DNA of 64,000 bases from positions 124,001 through 188,000 of the forward strand of contig NZ_SNVV01000002.1 of the NCBI RefSeq assembly GCF_004361735.1, read 5' to 3'. Below are positions 1 to 10,240 of the stretch, piece after piece (the first letter of the stretch is position 1; every line of letters starts with the position of its first letter). The notes under the pieces were generated by a model that saw only the letters and a program-made list of their open reading frames with translations, was not told the origin of the DNA and did no database searches. Origin of the DNA: Azoarcus indigens (lineage in GTDB: Bacteria; Pseudomonadota; Gammaproteobacteria; Burkholderiales; Rhodocyclaceae). The translations under genes were made by a program, and so were the position numbers.

Positions 1-624
1 CGACAGGAAGGCGCCGCCGACGCCGGCCATGGCGCCGCCGAAGGCCACTGCCAGGTAGCGGATCAGTACGACCGGATGGCCGATGGCGTGCGCTGCCGCC
101 GGCGACTCGCCCACTGCCCGCAGCACCAGCCCGGCGCGGCTGCGGTAGAGGAAGTACAGCACCGCCCAGAACAGCGCCCAGGAGGCGTAGACCAGCGCCT
201 GCTGGTTGTAGAGCGCCTCCCCCAGCAGCGGGATGTCGGCGATGAAGGGCAGGCGGATCGGCGGCACCGCCGGCAGCGCCAGCGATTCGTAGGGCTTGCC
301 GACGAAGGCGGCGAGGCCGACGCCGCAGATGGCCAGCGCAAGCCCGGAAGCCACCTGGTTGGCCTGCAGGGTGATGGCGAGGAAGCCGAACACCAGCGCC
401 ATCGCCGCGCCGGCGACCAGCCCGGCGAGCACGCCCAGCCAGGGGCTGCCGCTGTGATGGGCGGTGGCGAAGGCGGCCACCGCGCCCACCGCCATCATGC
501 CTTCGGCGCCGAGGTTGAGGACGCCGGCGCGTTCGTTCACCAGCAAGCCCAGCGCGGTCAGGATCAGCGGCGTGCCGGCCACCACGGTGGCGAACAGTAC
601 GGCAGTGAAGAGATTGCCTTCCAT
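1..624 (-). CDS. Nucleoside-type ABC transporter permease, second subunit (partial)
   Basis: Inner-membrane permease of a BmpA/YufOPQ-type nucleoside or purine importer. The frame is open from the ATG at 624 to the left edge of the window (208 codons), so the C-terminus is missing. The N-terminus has the features of this subfamily: a hydrophobic helix, then NERAGVLNLGAEGMM, the loop typical of sugar/nucleoside permeases of the BPD_transp_2 family. It follows the other permease gene by about 40 bp on the same strand, as the last visible gene of the xdh-transporter unit. The family is clear; the substrate (purine nucleoside or base) is inferred from the linked xanthine dehydrogenase genes. Confidence 0.85.
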   Translation of the reverse strand, partial: MEGNLFTAVLFATVVAGTPLILTALGLLVNERAGVLNLGAEGMMAVGAVAAFATAHHSGSPWLGVLAGLVAGAAMALVFGFLAITLQANQVASGLALAICGVGLAAFVGKPYESLALPAVPPIRLPFIADIPLLGEALYNQQALVYASWALFWAVLYFLYRSRAGLVLRAVGESPAAAHAIGHPVVLIRYLAVAFGGAMAGVGGAFLS

Positions 625-665
625 GCGGTTCCCGGTAGGAGTCTGTGGTTGCGAGAGGTGGAGGT

Positions 666-1728
666 TCAGGCGCCCGCGGCTTCGCTGCCGAAGCGCAGCC
701 GGTAGCGGATGAACACGTCGGCGCCCAGCAGGAAGAACAGCAGCAGACCCTGGAACACCAGGGCGATGGAGTTGGGCAGGTTCATGTACTGCTGCACCTG
801 CTCGCCGCCGATGTAGAGCAGCGCCATCAGCAGGCTGGCGAGGAAGATGCCCAGCGGGTGCAGGCGGCCGACGAAGGCGACGATGATGGCGGCGAAGCCA
901 TAGCCCAGGCTGAGCTTGTCGGTGAGCTGGCCCATCGGCCCGGCGACCTCGGCCATGCCGGCAAGGCCGGCTGCGGCGCCGCCGCACAGCAGGCCGGTCC
1001 AGATCGTGCGGCGGGCGGAGAAGCCGGCGTAGCGGGCAGCGTCCGGCGCTTCGCCCGCCACCCGCATGCGGAAGCCGGCGTGGCTGCGGTACATGAACAC
1101 ATAAGCGGCCACCAGCGCTGCCAGCGCGAACAGCAGGCCCAGGTGCAGCCGGGTGCCGTCCACCAGCACCGGCAGCAGGGCGGCGTCGGCGAACATCACC
1201 GTCTGCGGGAAGTTGAAGCCCTGCGGGTCCTTCCACGGCCCGAACACCAGCCAGGAGACCAGCAGCTGGGCGACATATACCAGCATCAGCGACACCAGGA
1301 TCTCGTTGGCGTTGAAGCGGGTCTTGAGCCAGGCGGGGATGGCCGCCCAGGCCGCGCCGGCCAGTGCGCCGCCCAGCAGCATGCCGGGCAGCACCAGCGC
1401 GCTCTCGCTTTCCCCCGCCCACAGGGCGATGCCGGTGGCGCCGACTGCGCCCAGCATGAACTGGCCTTCGGCGCCGATGTTCCAGATGTTGGCGCGGAAG
1501 CCGATGGCCAGCCCGGTGGCGCACAGCATCAGCGGCGTGGCCTTGAGCAGCAGCTCCGAGAGGCCGTAGAGATCCTTCAGCGGGGCGATGAGGAAGAGCC
1601 GCAGCCCTTCCGCCGGATCCTTGCCGAGCAGGGCGAAGAGCACGCCGCCGGCCGCCAGGGTGAGCACCGCCGCCAGCAGCGGCGACAGCCAGGTCATCAG
1701 GCGCGAGGCCTGCGGGCGGGCTTCCAGC

Positions 1729-1736
<8 letters not shown>
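666..1736 (-). CDS. Nucleoside-type ABC transporter permease, first subunit
   Basis: Multi-pass inner-membrane permease (356 aa) of the BPD_transp_2 family, YufP/NupP-like. It shows repeated hydrophobic helices and the conserved loop GFRANIWNIGAEGQFMLGAV near residue 80, which is diagnostic for nucleoside/sugar-type permeases. The ATG at 1736 is chosen because it overlaps the stop of the upstream ATPase gene by 8 bp, indicating translational coupling; an ATG ten codons further upstream would lie inside the ATPase gene and adds an Arg/Pro-rich stretch. With the ATPase and the second permease it should form the membrane core of a purine or nucleoside importer. No periplasmic BmpA-like binding protein gene is visible; it could lie beyond the left edge. 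Confidence 0.9.
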
Positions 1737-3300
<1,564 letters not shown>

Positions 3301-3391
3301 GGATTGTTGTGCTCCGGAGGGCCGACAGGGGAAACGAACGGGCGCGGCCGGGCGGCGGAACTGCGGCGGCCAGCGTCCGAGGGCGACAAGT

Positions 3392-4423
3392 CTAGGCGAC
3401 CCGGCGGGTCTTGTGGGTGGCGCTGCTGGCCTGGCGGCGCAGGGCCAGCAACTGGGCGGCGACGGCGATCGCGATTACCTCCGGCTCCTTGCCGCCGACG
3501 CCGGGCGCACCCACCGGGCAAACCAGGCGGGCGAGCTGGGCCTCGCTGCTGCCGCCGGCACGCAGCCGGGCTTCGAAGCGGGCGCGCTTGGCGGCCGAGC
3601 CGATGAGGCCGAGGAAGCGGAAGTCGCCACGCGCGAGCCAGGCGCGCACCAGCTCCAGGTCCAGGGCATGGCTGTGGGTCATGATCAGCACTGCGCTGTC
3701 CGGCGGCAGGGCAGCGACCTCGGCCAGCGGGTCGTCGCTGAGGAGGCGGCGGGTGTTGGCTGGCAGCGCGGGCAGGAATTCGTCTTCGCGCGGGTCTATC
3801 CAGCTCACCTGCAGCGGCAGCGGCGCCAGCACCTGCACCAGCGCGCGGCCGACGTGGCCGGCGCCGAACAGGGCGAGGTGCAGCTCCGGTGGGCGGAAGC
3901 GTTCCAGCAGCAGCGCCGGGCCGATGTCGGCCAGCAGGGCCTGGTCGCCAGATCGTTGGGGCAGGGCCTGCAGCAACGGCTGGAGCTCGGCGCGCTGGTC
4001 GGCGGCGCTGGCGGGCAGGACTTCCACCTGGCGGCGGTCCAGCGCGCTCAGGCGCAGCCAGGGGACGTCGGCGGCGGCCAGGTTGTTGGCTTCGGCGACC
4101 CAGCCGAGGTCGGCCGGCGTCACCGTCTCGAAGCTGAGCCAGACCACGCCGCCGCAGCACTGGCCGACGCGGGCGCCGAGCGGAAAGCGCTCCAGCCGTG
4201 GCGCCTGCGGCGCGGCGGCGAGCTGTGCGCGGGCGATCTCCCGCGCCCGCAGCTCCAGGTGGCCGCCGCCTATGGTGCCGAGGGCGAAATCGCGGCCGAC
4301 CAGCATGTGGGCGCCGGGCTCGCGCGGGGTGGAGCCCTGACAGCGGGCGACGCCCAGCCACACCAGGCTTTCGCCGGCGCGCAGACGGGCCTGGAGTTCG
4401 GCGAGCAGCAGGCGGTTGTTCAT
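3392..4423 (-). CDS. xdhC: Xanthine dehydrogenase accessory protein XdhC
   Basis: Maturation factor (343 aa) that binds molybdenum cofactor, supports its sulfuration and delivers it to the XdhB subunit. The N-terminus has the XdhC/CoxI pattern LVWLGVARCQGSTPREPGAHM. A Rossmann-like C-terminal half contains HLALFGAGHVGRALVQVL, and the end reads LVCPVGAPGVGGKEPEVIAI, typical of the family. The ATG at 4423 overlaps the xdhB stop in an ATGA junction, which fixes the start; the open frame upstream of it lies inside xdhB. It is third in the xdhA-xdhB-xdhC order. Overall GC is high and even with the neighbours. Confidence 0.95.
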   Translation of the reverse strand: MNNRLLLAELQARLRAGESLVWLGVARCQGSTPREPGAHMLVGRDFALGTIGGGHLELRAREIARAQLAAAPQAPRLERFPLGARVGQCCGGVVWLSFETVTPADLGWVAEANNLAAADVPWLRLSALDRRQVEVLPASAADQRAELQPLLQALPQRSGDQALLADIGPALLLERFRPPELHLALFGAGHVGRALVQVLAPLPLQVSWIDPREDEFLPALPANTRRLLSDDPLAEVAALPPDSAVLIMTHSHALDLELVRAWLARGDFRFLGLIGSAAKRARFEARLRAGGSSEAQLARLVCPVGAPGVGGKEPEVIAIAVAAQLLALRRQASSATHKTRRVA

Positions 4424-6846
4424 GCCGTGGCCCCCGCAGGCGGCTCCACGTCGCGCTGCCGCGCTTCGGTGAGGCTGCGCAGGATCTCCTCCGGCGTGGC
4501 CGGCGCGTTCAGCTGCGGGGTGACGCGGTAGTCGGCCGCGGCGGCGACCGCGTCCTTGATCGCATGCCACACCGACAGCGCCAGCATGAAGGGCGGTTCG
4601 CCCACCGCCTTGGAGCGGAAAATGGAATCCTCGGCGTTGAAGCCGCGTTCCCACAGGCGGACGTTGAAGATCTCCGGCACGTCCGACACCGCCGGAATCT
4701 TGTAGGTGGAGGGCGCGTGGGTGGTGAGGCGGCCGTCGGCGCTCCAGCACAGCTCTTCGCTGGTCAGCCAGCCCATGCCCTGGATGAAGCCGCCTTCGAC
4801 CTGGCCGAGGTCTATCGCCGGATTCAGCGAGCGGCCGACGTCATGCAGGATGTCGGTGCGCAGCACCCTGGATTCGCCGGTGAGGGTGTCGATGGCGACC
4901 TCGGAGCAGGCGACGCCGTAGGCGTAGTAATAGAAGGGCCGGCCGGACAGGGTTTCGCGGTCGTAGGCGATCTTGGGCGTGCGGTAGTAGCCGGTGGCCG
5001 ACAGCGAGATGCGCCCCATCCAGGCCTGCTTGGCGAGCTCGGCGAAGGAGAGGCTGAGCGGAGCGCCGGGTTTTCCGGTGGCAGTGCCGTTGCCGTTACC
5101 TGCGTTACCGATGTGCACCCGGTTGGCGCGGAATACCACTTGGTCCTCGCGCACGCCGTAGCGGGCGGCGGCGAATTCGGTGAGCCGCGCCTTGATCTTG
5201 CGTGCTGCCTGCTGCGCCGCCTTGCCGTTGAGGTCGGCGCCGCTGGAGGCGGCGGTGGCGGAGGCGTTGGGCACCTTGGAAGTGTCGGAGGCGGTGACGC
5301 GGATGTGGGAGACATCGATCTGCAGTTCCTCCGCCACTACCTGCGCCACCTTGGTGAACAAGCCCTGGCCCATCTCGGTGCCGCCGTGGTTGAGCAGCAC
5401 GGTGCCGTCGGTATAGACGTGGAGCAGGGCGCCGGCCTGGTTGAGGTGGGTGGCGGTGAAGGAGATGCCGAACTTGACCGGCGTGAGCGCGATGCCGCGC
5501 TTGATCACCGGGCTGGCGGCGTTCCAGGCGCGCAGCGCGGCGCGGCGGGCGGCGTAGTCGCAGTCCGCCTCCAGCTCGGCCGTGAGCTCGGCGATCACGT
5601 TGTCCTCGACCTTCTGGCCGTAGGGCGTGAGGTCGCGCTCGCCGAGGCCGTAGTAGTTGCGCTTGCGTACCGCGAGCGGGTCGAGGTCCAGGTGGCGGGC
5701 GACCGCATCGATGACTTCCTCGATGCCGAACAGGCCCTGCGGGCCGCCGAAGCCGCGGAAGGCGGTGTTGGAGACGGTGTGGGTCTTGCAGCGGTGGGAA
5801 AGGATGTCGACATGCTCCAGGTAGTAGGCATTGTCGGCATGGAACATGGCGCGGTCGGCGATGGCGCCGGTGAGGTCGGCGGAATAGCCGGCGCGGGTGG
5901 CCTGCATGAAGCGCACCGCGAGCAGGCGGCCGTCGTCGTCGAAGCCGGCTTCCCAATCGATGCGGAAATCGTGGCGCTTGCCCGTGAGCACCATGTCGTC
6001 GTCGCGGTCCAGCCGCAGCTTCACCGGCCGGCCGGTGAGGCGGGCGCCGATGGCGGCAATGGCGGCGATCTGTCCCGGCTGGCTCTCCTTGCCGCCGAAG
6101 CCGCCGCCCATGCGCCGGCATTCCACCACCACGTCCTTGGCATCCACGCCCAGCGCATGGGCGACCTGTAGCTGCACCTCGCCCGGATGCTGGCTGGAGG
6201 AATGGACGCGGGTGGTGCCGTCCTCCTGCGGGATGGCGTAGGCGATATGGGTTTCCAGGTAGAAGTGGTCCTGCCCACCGTGGCGCACGCTGCCGGCCAG
6301 CCGGTGCGGCGCGGCAGCGAGGGCGGCCTCCGGCTCGCCGCGGCGCAGCTGGGCGTCCGGCAGCACCCGGCTGCCGGCGGCCAGCGCCTGGTCCACGTCC
6401 AGCAGGGCTGGCAGCGCTTCGTAGTCCACCTCGGCGAGGCGGGCGGCGTGGCGGGCGGCGCGCATGTCTTCCGCCAGCACCGCGAACAGGGCCTGGCCGT
6501 GGAATTGGACTTCGTCGCTGGCGAAGATGGGATCGTCATGCACCACCGGGCCGAAGTCGTTCAGCCCCGGCACGCTGGCGGCGTCCAGCACCGCCACCAC
6601 GCCGGGCGCGGCGCGCACCGCGGCGAGGTCGATGCGGCGGATGCGGGCGTGGGCAGCGCTGGCAAGGCCGATGGCCGCGTGCAGGGTGCCGCGCAGTTCC
6701 GGCTGGTCGTCGATGTAGGCGGCGCCGCCGGTGACGTGCAGCACGGCGGATTCATGGGCAAGGCCGCTGCCGACCGCACCCTGCACCGCCGGCACGGCGG
6801 CGCGGTCCGCGGGAATGGCGAGATCTACCGCTTCAGACGGCTGCAC
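4420..6846 (-). CDS. xdhB: Xanthine dehydrogenase molybdopterin-binding subunit
   Basis: Large catalytic subunit (808 aa) of xanthine dehydrogenase, which oxidises hypoxanthine to xanthine and then urate at a molybdenum-pterin centre in the cytoplasm. Visible family motifs are RRMGGGFGGKESQPGQIAAI (Moco contact), NTAFRGFGGPQG and, near the C-terminus, KAVGEPPFMLAL with the catalytic glutamate. A Gly/Asn-rich stretch, GNAGNGNGTATGKPG, around residues 580-595 looks like a loop insertion. Its ATG lies 14 bp inside the end of xdhA, and its stop overlaps xdhC, so the three are translationally coupled. The length is at the upper end for XdhB. Confidence 0.96.
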   Translation of the reverse strand: MQPSEAVDLAIPADRAAVPAVQGAVGSGLAHESAVLHVTGGAAYIDDQPELRGTLHAAIGLASAAHARIRRIDLAAVRAAPGVVAVLDAASVPGLNDFGPVVHDDPIFASDEVQFHGQALFAVLAEDMRAARHAARLAEVDYEALPALLDVDQALAAGSRVLPDAQLRRGEPEAALAAAPHRLAGSVRHGGQDHFYLETHIAYAIPQEDGTTRVHSSSQHPGEVQLQVAHALGVDAKDVVVECRRMGGGFGGKESQPGQIAAIAAIGARLTGRPVKLRLDRDDDMVLTGKRHDFRIDWEAGFDDDGRLLAVRFMQATRAGYSADLTGAIADRAMFHADNAYYLEHVDILSHRCKTHTVSNTAFRGFGGPQGLFGIEEVIDAVARHLDLDPLAVRKRNYYGLGERDLTPYGQKVEDNVIAELTAELEADCDYAARRAALRAWNAASPVIKRGIALTPVKFGISFTATHLNQAGALLHVYTDGTVLLNHGGTEMGQGLFTKVAQVVAEELQIDVSHIRVTASDTSKVPNASATAASSGADLNGKAAQQAARKIKARLTEFAAARYGVREDQVVFRANRVHIGNAGNGNGTATGKPGAPLSLSFAELAKQAWMGRISLSATGYYRTPKIAYDRETLSGRPFYYYAYGVACSEVAIDTLTGESRVLRTDILHDVGRSLNPAIDLGQVEGGFIQGMGWLTSEELCWSADGRLTTHAPSTYKIPAVSDVPEIFNVRLWERGFNAEDSIFRSKAVGEPPFMLALSVWHAIKDAVAAAADYRVTPQLNAPATPEEILRSLTEARQRDVEPPAGATA

Positions 6847-8347
6847 GGCGGCTCTCCTCGTCGTGGATGCGGGTGGGGAACTGGCCTTGCAGTTCGAGCT
6901 GCAGCCGGGTCAGCAGGTTCTGGGCGACCTGCAGGCGATAGCCGGCGGTGGCGCGCATGTCGGACAGGGGCTGGAAGTCGTTCGCCAGCGCGGCGCGGGC
7001 CCCGGCCACGGTGGCGGCATCCAGCGCCCGGCCGCGCAGCGCGGCTTCGGCGCCGGCGGCGCGCCTGGGGATGCCGGCCATGCCGCCGTAGGCCAGCCGG
7101 GCGTCGGCGACGATGCCGTCCTCCAGCCGCAGGGCGAAGCCGGCGAATACGGCCGAGATGTCCTGGTCGTGGCGCTTGGCGATCTTCCAGGCACGGAAGA
7201 CGAAGCCGGGCTGCGCCGGCCGGCGCGGAATGCGCACCGCCTGCACGAACTCGCCGGCGGCGAGGTCCTTCTTGCGGTAGTCGAGGTAGAGCGCTTCCAG
7301 CGGCAGGCTGCGCAACTGCTCGCCCCGGCGCAGCACCACCTCGGCGCCGACCGCGATCAGCGCCGGCATGGAATCGCCAATGGGGCTGCCGTTGGCGACG
7401 TTGCCGCACAGGGTGCCGCTATTGCGGATGGGGCGGGAGGCGAAGCGGCGGTACAGCTCGGTGGCTTCCGGATATTCCCGCAGCAGGGCGGCGAAGGCGG
7501 CCTCCAGGCTGACGGCGGCACCGATCTCCAGCCAGGTGCCGCGCGCGTCCTGGTATTCGCCAACGTGGGCGAATTCCCGTACCGCGCCGGTATGCAGCAG
7601 CAGCGGCAGCGGCTTCAGCTGCTTGGTTACCCACAGGCCGACGTCGGTGCCGCCGGCGAGTATCGTGGCGTGCGGCGCCTCCGCATATTGGCGGGCGAAG
7701 TCGGCGGCGCTGCGTGGCGCCAGGTAGTGGCCGGCCGGGTGGTCGATCCGCAGCGCTGCGCCATCGTCCAGCGCGGCGAGGCGGGCGAGCAGATCGGCTT
7801 CCGCCGCCGGGTCGTCGCGCCAGGCCGGCGGTGGCAGATGCGTGGATTGCGGCGCCGGCAGCGCGTACATTTGCCGGCCCGCCGCCAGGATGGGACGGTA
7901 GCCGGTGCAGCGGCAAAGGTTGCCCGAAAGGGCGTCGGCCAGGGCGCTATCGTCCGGTTGGGCCTGCGTCTGGTAAAGGCCGAACAGGGACATGACGAAG
8001 CCCGGCGTGCAGAAGCCGCACTGGGAGCCGTGGCAGTCCACCATGGCGCGCTGGGCGGGATGCAGCGCGCCGTCTGCCGCGCGCAGGCTCTCCACGGTGA
8101 ATAGCGCCTTGCCATGCACTGTGGGCAGGAAGCGGATGCAGGCATTGATCGCCTGCCAGCGCAGCCGCCCTTCGTGCGCGTCGGCCAGCACAACGGTACA
8201 GGCGCCGCAATCGCCCTCGGCGCAGCCTTCCTTGGTGCCGCTGCGGCCGGCGTGTTCCCGCAGCCAGTCCAGCAGCGTGGTGGTGGGTGGCAGGCCGGTG
8301 ACCTGGACCTCGCGGCCATCGAGCAGGAAGCGGATGGTCTGGCTCAT
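6833..8347 (-). CDS. xdhA: Xanthine dehydrogenase small subunit (2Fe-2S and FAD domains)
   Basis: Electron-transfer subunit (504 aa) passing electrons from the Mo site to FAD and NAD. The N-terminal ferredoxin-like domain has EGCAEGDCGACTVVL; the second 2Fe-2S domain has CGFCTPGF and GNLCRCTGYRPI; the FAD domain begins near residue 190 with ILAGGTDVGLW; the CO dehydrogenase flavoprotein C-terminal domain follows. The ATG at 8347 is preferred over the longer open frame because it gives MSQTIRFLLDGRE, the normal start of the ferredoxin fold, and has a GGAG ribosome-binding site 8 bp upstream. It is the first gene of the operon, about 90 nt downstream of the predicted promoter, opposite a GntR regulator. 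Confidence 0.96.
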   Translation of the reverse strand: MSQTIRFLLDGREVQVTGLPPTTTLLDWLREHAGRSGTKEGCAEGDCGACTVVLADAHEGRLRWQAINACIRFLPTVHGKALFTVESLRAADGALHPAQRAMVDCHGSQCGFCTPGFVMSLFGLYQTQAQPDDSALADALSGNLCRCTGYRPILAAGRQMYALPAPQSTHLPPPAWRDDPAAEADLLARLAALDDGAALRIDHPAGHYLAPRSAADFARQYAEAPHATILAGGTDVGLWVTKQLKPLPLLLHTGAVREFAHVGEYQDARGTWLEIGAAVSLEAAFAALLREYPEATELYRRFASRPIRNSGTLCGNVANGSPIGDSMPALIAVGAEVVLRRGEQLRSLPLEALYLDYRKKDLAAGEFVQAVRIPRRPAQPGFVFRAWKIAKRHDQDISAVFAGFALRLEDGIVADARLAYGGMAGIPRRAAGAEAALRGRALDAATVAGARAALANDFQPLSDMRATAGYRLQVAQNLLTRLQLELQGQFPTRIHDEESRRAAV

Positions 8348-8441
8348 CGCGGGTAGCTCCAGCGCAGGGTGCAGTAGAGAAAACCTGCGGTGCGGGCGGG
8401 ATGTGGGCTCATGGGAAGAGAGGCGCGTTCGAACGTTTTTC

Positions 8442-8470
8442 AATTTGGCGGGGGCGGACAATATTGTCAA
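8442..8470 (-). promoter_or_regulatory. Predicted sigma-70 promoter of the xdhA operon
   Basis: On the minus strand TTGACA (8470-8465) is followed after 17 bp by CAAATT (8447-8442). The -35 is perfect; the -10 matches TATAAT at 3 of 6 bases. It would give an untranslated leader of roughly 90 nt before xdhA. The -35 lies inside the palindrome at 8463-8474. The spacing and the mirrored arrangement at the regulator's side support it; no transcript data were available. Confidence 0.5.
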
Positions 8471-8474
8471 CAAT
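8463..8474. promoter_or_regulatory. Operator-like palindrome ATTGTCAACAAT (xdhA side)
   Basis: A perfect inverted repeat of the form ATTGTnnACAAT. The reverse complement of this exact 12-mer occurs at 8614-8625 in the same intergenic region. TTGTnnACAA fits the general kind of site bound by FCD-type GntR regulators, and such a regulator is encoded next door. It covers the predicted -35 of xdhA, so bound protein would be expected to block initiation. Role inferred. Confidence 0.65.
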
Positions 8475-8613
8475 CTAGGTGGCCGCAATCGACTGATATT
8501 TCGAAAGATTTATACGCCGTATTGGTGCGTTGTCCGGGATCGATGCACCAACAGCGGGCGAGGCGTGAGGCGCGGGCTGGGGGCGGACGAGATGGCCTAA
8601 AGTGTGAGGCCCA

Positions 8614-8625
8614 ATTGTTGACAAT
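8614..8625. promoter_or_regulatory. Operator-like palindrome ATTGTTGACAAT (regulator side)
   Basis: Reverse complement of the palindrome at 8463-8474, with centres 151 bp apart. It overlaps the TTGACA at 8618-8623 reading toward the GntR gene, which suggests autoregulation. Two identical sites facing the two divergent genes could also support looping. Role inferred. Confidence 0.65.
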
Positions 8626-8646
8626 GCCCCACCCGACTTCCAAACT
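8618..8646 (+). promoter_or_regulatory. Predicted sigma-70 promoter of the GntR regulator gene
   Basis: TTGACA (8618-8623), 17 bp, CAAACT (8641-8646). The same -35, the same spacing and nearly the same -10 are found on the opposite strand for xdhA. It would start transcription about 20 nt before the TTG start at 8674. The rest of the 326-bp intergenic region (8348-8673) shows no other recognisable element. Confidence 0.5.
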
Positions 8647-8673
8647 CCGCCATCCCTTTTCGAGCATGCCGAA

Positions 8674-9435
8674 TTGGACGCCTCTTCCCTGAAATCCCCG
8701 CCCCAAGACGCCAGCGTCGAGTCCCTGGTCCTCGGCAAGACGCCGCGTGCCGGCAGCCAGGATGCGGAACGGATGTTCGACACCCTGCGTAACGCGGTGC
8801 TGGACCAGCGTCTGCCACCGGGCATGCAGTTGAAGGAACAGGCCCTGGCGGATGCCTTCAAGGTGAACCGCGCCTTGGTGCGGGCAGTGCTGGCGCGGCT
8901 GGAGAGTGCGCGGCTGGTGGAGCACAGGCCGAACCGCGGCGTGTTCGTGGCGACGCCGACGGTTGCCGAGGCGCGCGACATCTTCGCCGCGCGCCGCGTC
9001 ATCGAGGCGGCGCTGGTGCGCACGCTGACCGCGGTGGCCATGCCTGCCGGCCTGGCGGAGATGCAGGCGCTGGTGGAGCGCGAGCAGGCTGCCTATCGCA
9101 GTGGCGACATGCGTGCCGGGCTGCGGCTGTCGGTGGAGTTCCATCGCCTGCTGGCGCGGCTTGCCGGCAATTCGGTGCTGGCCAATTTTCTGGAAGAGTT
9201 GGTGGCGCGCACACCGTTGGTGGTGCTGTCCTACAAGGGCAGTGATACGCCGTCCTGCGCGCTGGACGAGCATTCCGCCATCATCGAAGCGATTGCGGTC
9301 GGCGATGCGGAACGGGCGGTGACGCTGATGAACGCCCATCTGAACCATCTGGAAGCCAAGCTGGAGAGCGGCTTCCGCGCGGCCAGCGGCGAGGCCGACA
9401 TCGCTGCGATGCTCGGACTGGCGCCGGCGCGCTGA
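8674..9435 (+). CDS. GntR-family (FCD domain) transcriptional regulator
   Basis: DNA-binding regulator (253 aa). A winged helix-turn-helix at about residues 35-100 includes RLPPGMQLKEQALADAF and ESARLVEHRPNRGVFVATPT; an all-helical FCD ligand domain follows (about 105-235), with EFHRLLARLAGN and DEHSAIIEAI supplying the usual metal- and ligand-binding residues. The start is uncertain: TTG at 8674 gives a plausible unstructured leader, while ATG at 8773 would cut into the HTH. It is transcribed divergently from xdhA and faces twin palindromes, so it probably controls purine catabolism and itself in response to a purine-related ligand. That role is inferred. Confidence 0.88.
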   Translation: MDASSLKSPPQDASVESLVLGKTPRAGSQDAERMFDTLRNAVLDQRLPPGMQLKEQALADAFKVNRALVRAVLARLESARLVEHRPNRGVFVATPTVAEARDIFAARRVIEAALVRTLTAVAMPAGLAEMQALVEREQAAYRSGDMRAGLRLSVEFHRLLARLAGNSVLANFLEELVARTPLVVLSYKGSDTPSCALDEHSAIIEAIAVGDAERAVTLMNAHLNHLEAKLESGFRAASGEADIAAMLGLAPAR

Positions 9436-9459
9436 GCCCGGCGGTGCGGCACTCCCGGC

Positions 9460-10092
9460 TCAGGGCAGGCGCAGGCGGCTCTGGCGCGGGATGTGGCGGG
9501 TGAGGAAGTCCATCTGGTCCGCCAGGATGCTGCGGTTGCAGAGGATCAAGTATTCCGCCTTGTTCGGCACGTAGGGCGCATACAGCAGCGCCATGCGCGC
9601 CTGCTCCGGCGTGCGCCCGCTCTTGCGCTGGTTGCAGGGACGGCAGGCGGTGACCACGTTCATCCAGATGTCCCGTCCGCCCTGGGAGACCGGCGCCACA
9701 TGGTCGCGGGTGAGCTGGCTGCCGGGCAGGCGGTGGCCGCAATAGGCGCAGAGGTGGCGGTCGCGGCGAAACAGTTCCCGGTTGTTCAAGGGCGGCACCT
9801 GGGTCAGGGCGCCAGGGCGCAATAGACGGCCCTTGATGGCGATGATGCTCTGGGTGGTGATTTCGGAGCGCTCGCCGGTGGCCCGGGAGATGCCGCCGAG
9901 GAAGTGGAATTCGCGCTCGCCCAGGCTCCAGGCGACCATGCCTCGAGCATGGTAGTGGCAGGCGGCCTGCCAGGAGATCCAGCGGTGTGGTGTGCCGTTG
10001 GCGTCCAGCGAGAGTATCCACGGATGGTGCCCCTCGTCGTGCCGGTGCAGCACTTCGGGTTCCATGAGCGTCATCGGGCTTTCGATCAGCAC
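9460..10092 (-). CDS. HNH endonuclease family protein
   Basis: Predicted nuclease (210 aa) of the zinc-bound HNH type. The core lies in the C-terminal half: CAYCGHRLPG, then LTRDHVAPVSQGG with the catalytic DH pair, then NVVTACRPCNQRKSGRTP, giving two CxxC zinc knuckles. The N-terminal half is a conserved extension of unknown role. The GTG at 10092 is chosen because GGAGG lies 4 nt upstream; ATG at 10074 is the alternative, and the longer frame adds an Arg/Ala-rich stretch without family character. This type of stand-alone HNH protein is common in betaproteobacterial core genomes; its substrate is unknown. It stands alone between the GntR gene (convergent) and the NUDIX gene. Confidence 0.85.
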   Translation of the reverse strand: MLIESPMTLMEPEVLHRHDEGHHPWILSLDANGTPHRWISWQAACHYHARGMVAWSLGEREFHFLGGISRATGERSEITTQSIIAIKGRLLRPGALTQVPPLNNRELFRRDRHLCAYCGHRLPGSQLTRDHVAPVSQGGRDIWMNVVTACRPCNQRKSGRTPEQARMALLYAPYVPNKAEYLILCNRSILADQMDFLTRHIPRQSRLRLP

Positions 10093-10240
10093 GCTTCCTC
10101 CATCACGGTGGTGCGCGCCCTGGGCCCGGTTTCTTCGTGCTGCGGCACGCGTTCTTGAATCAGAACAGACTTTCACCGGCGCGCGCAAGTGCCGCCGCCC
10201 TGCCTGAAGCCGGGACAGGATCGGATTGGTGCTGCAGCAC

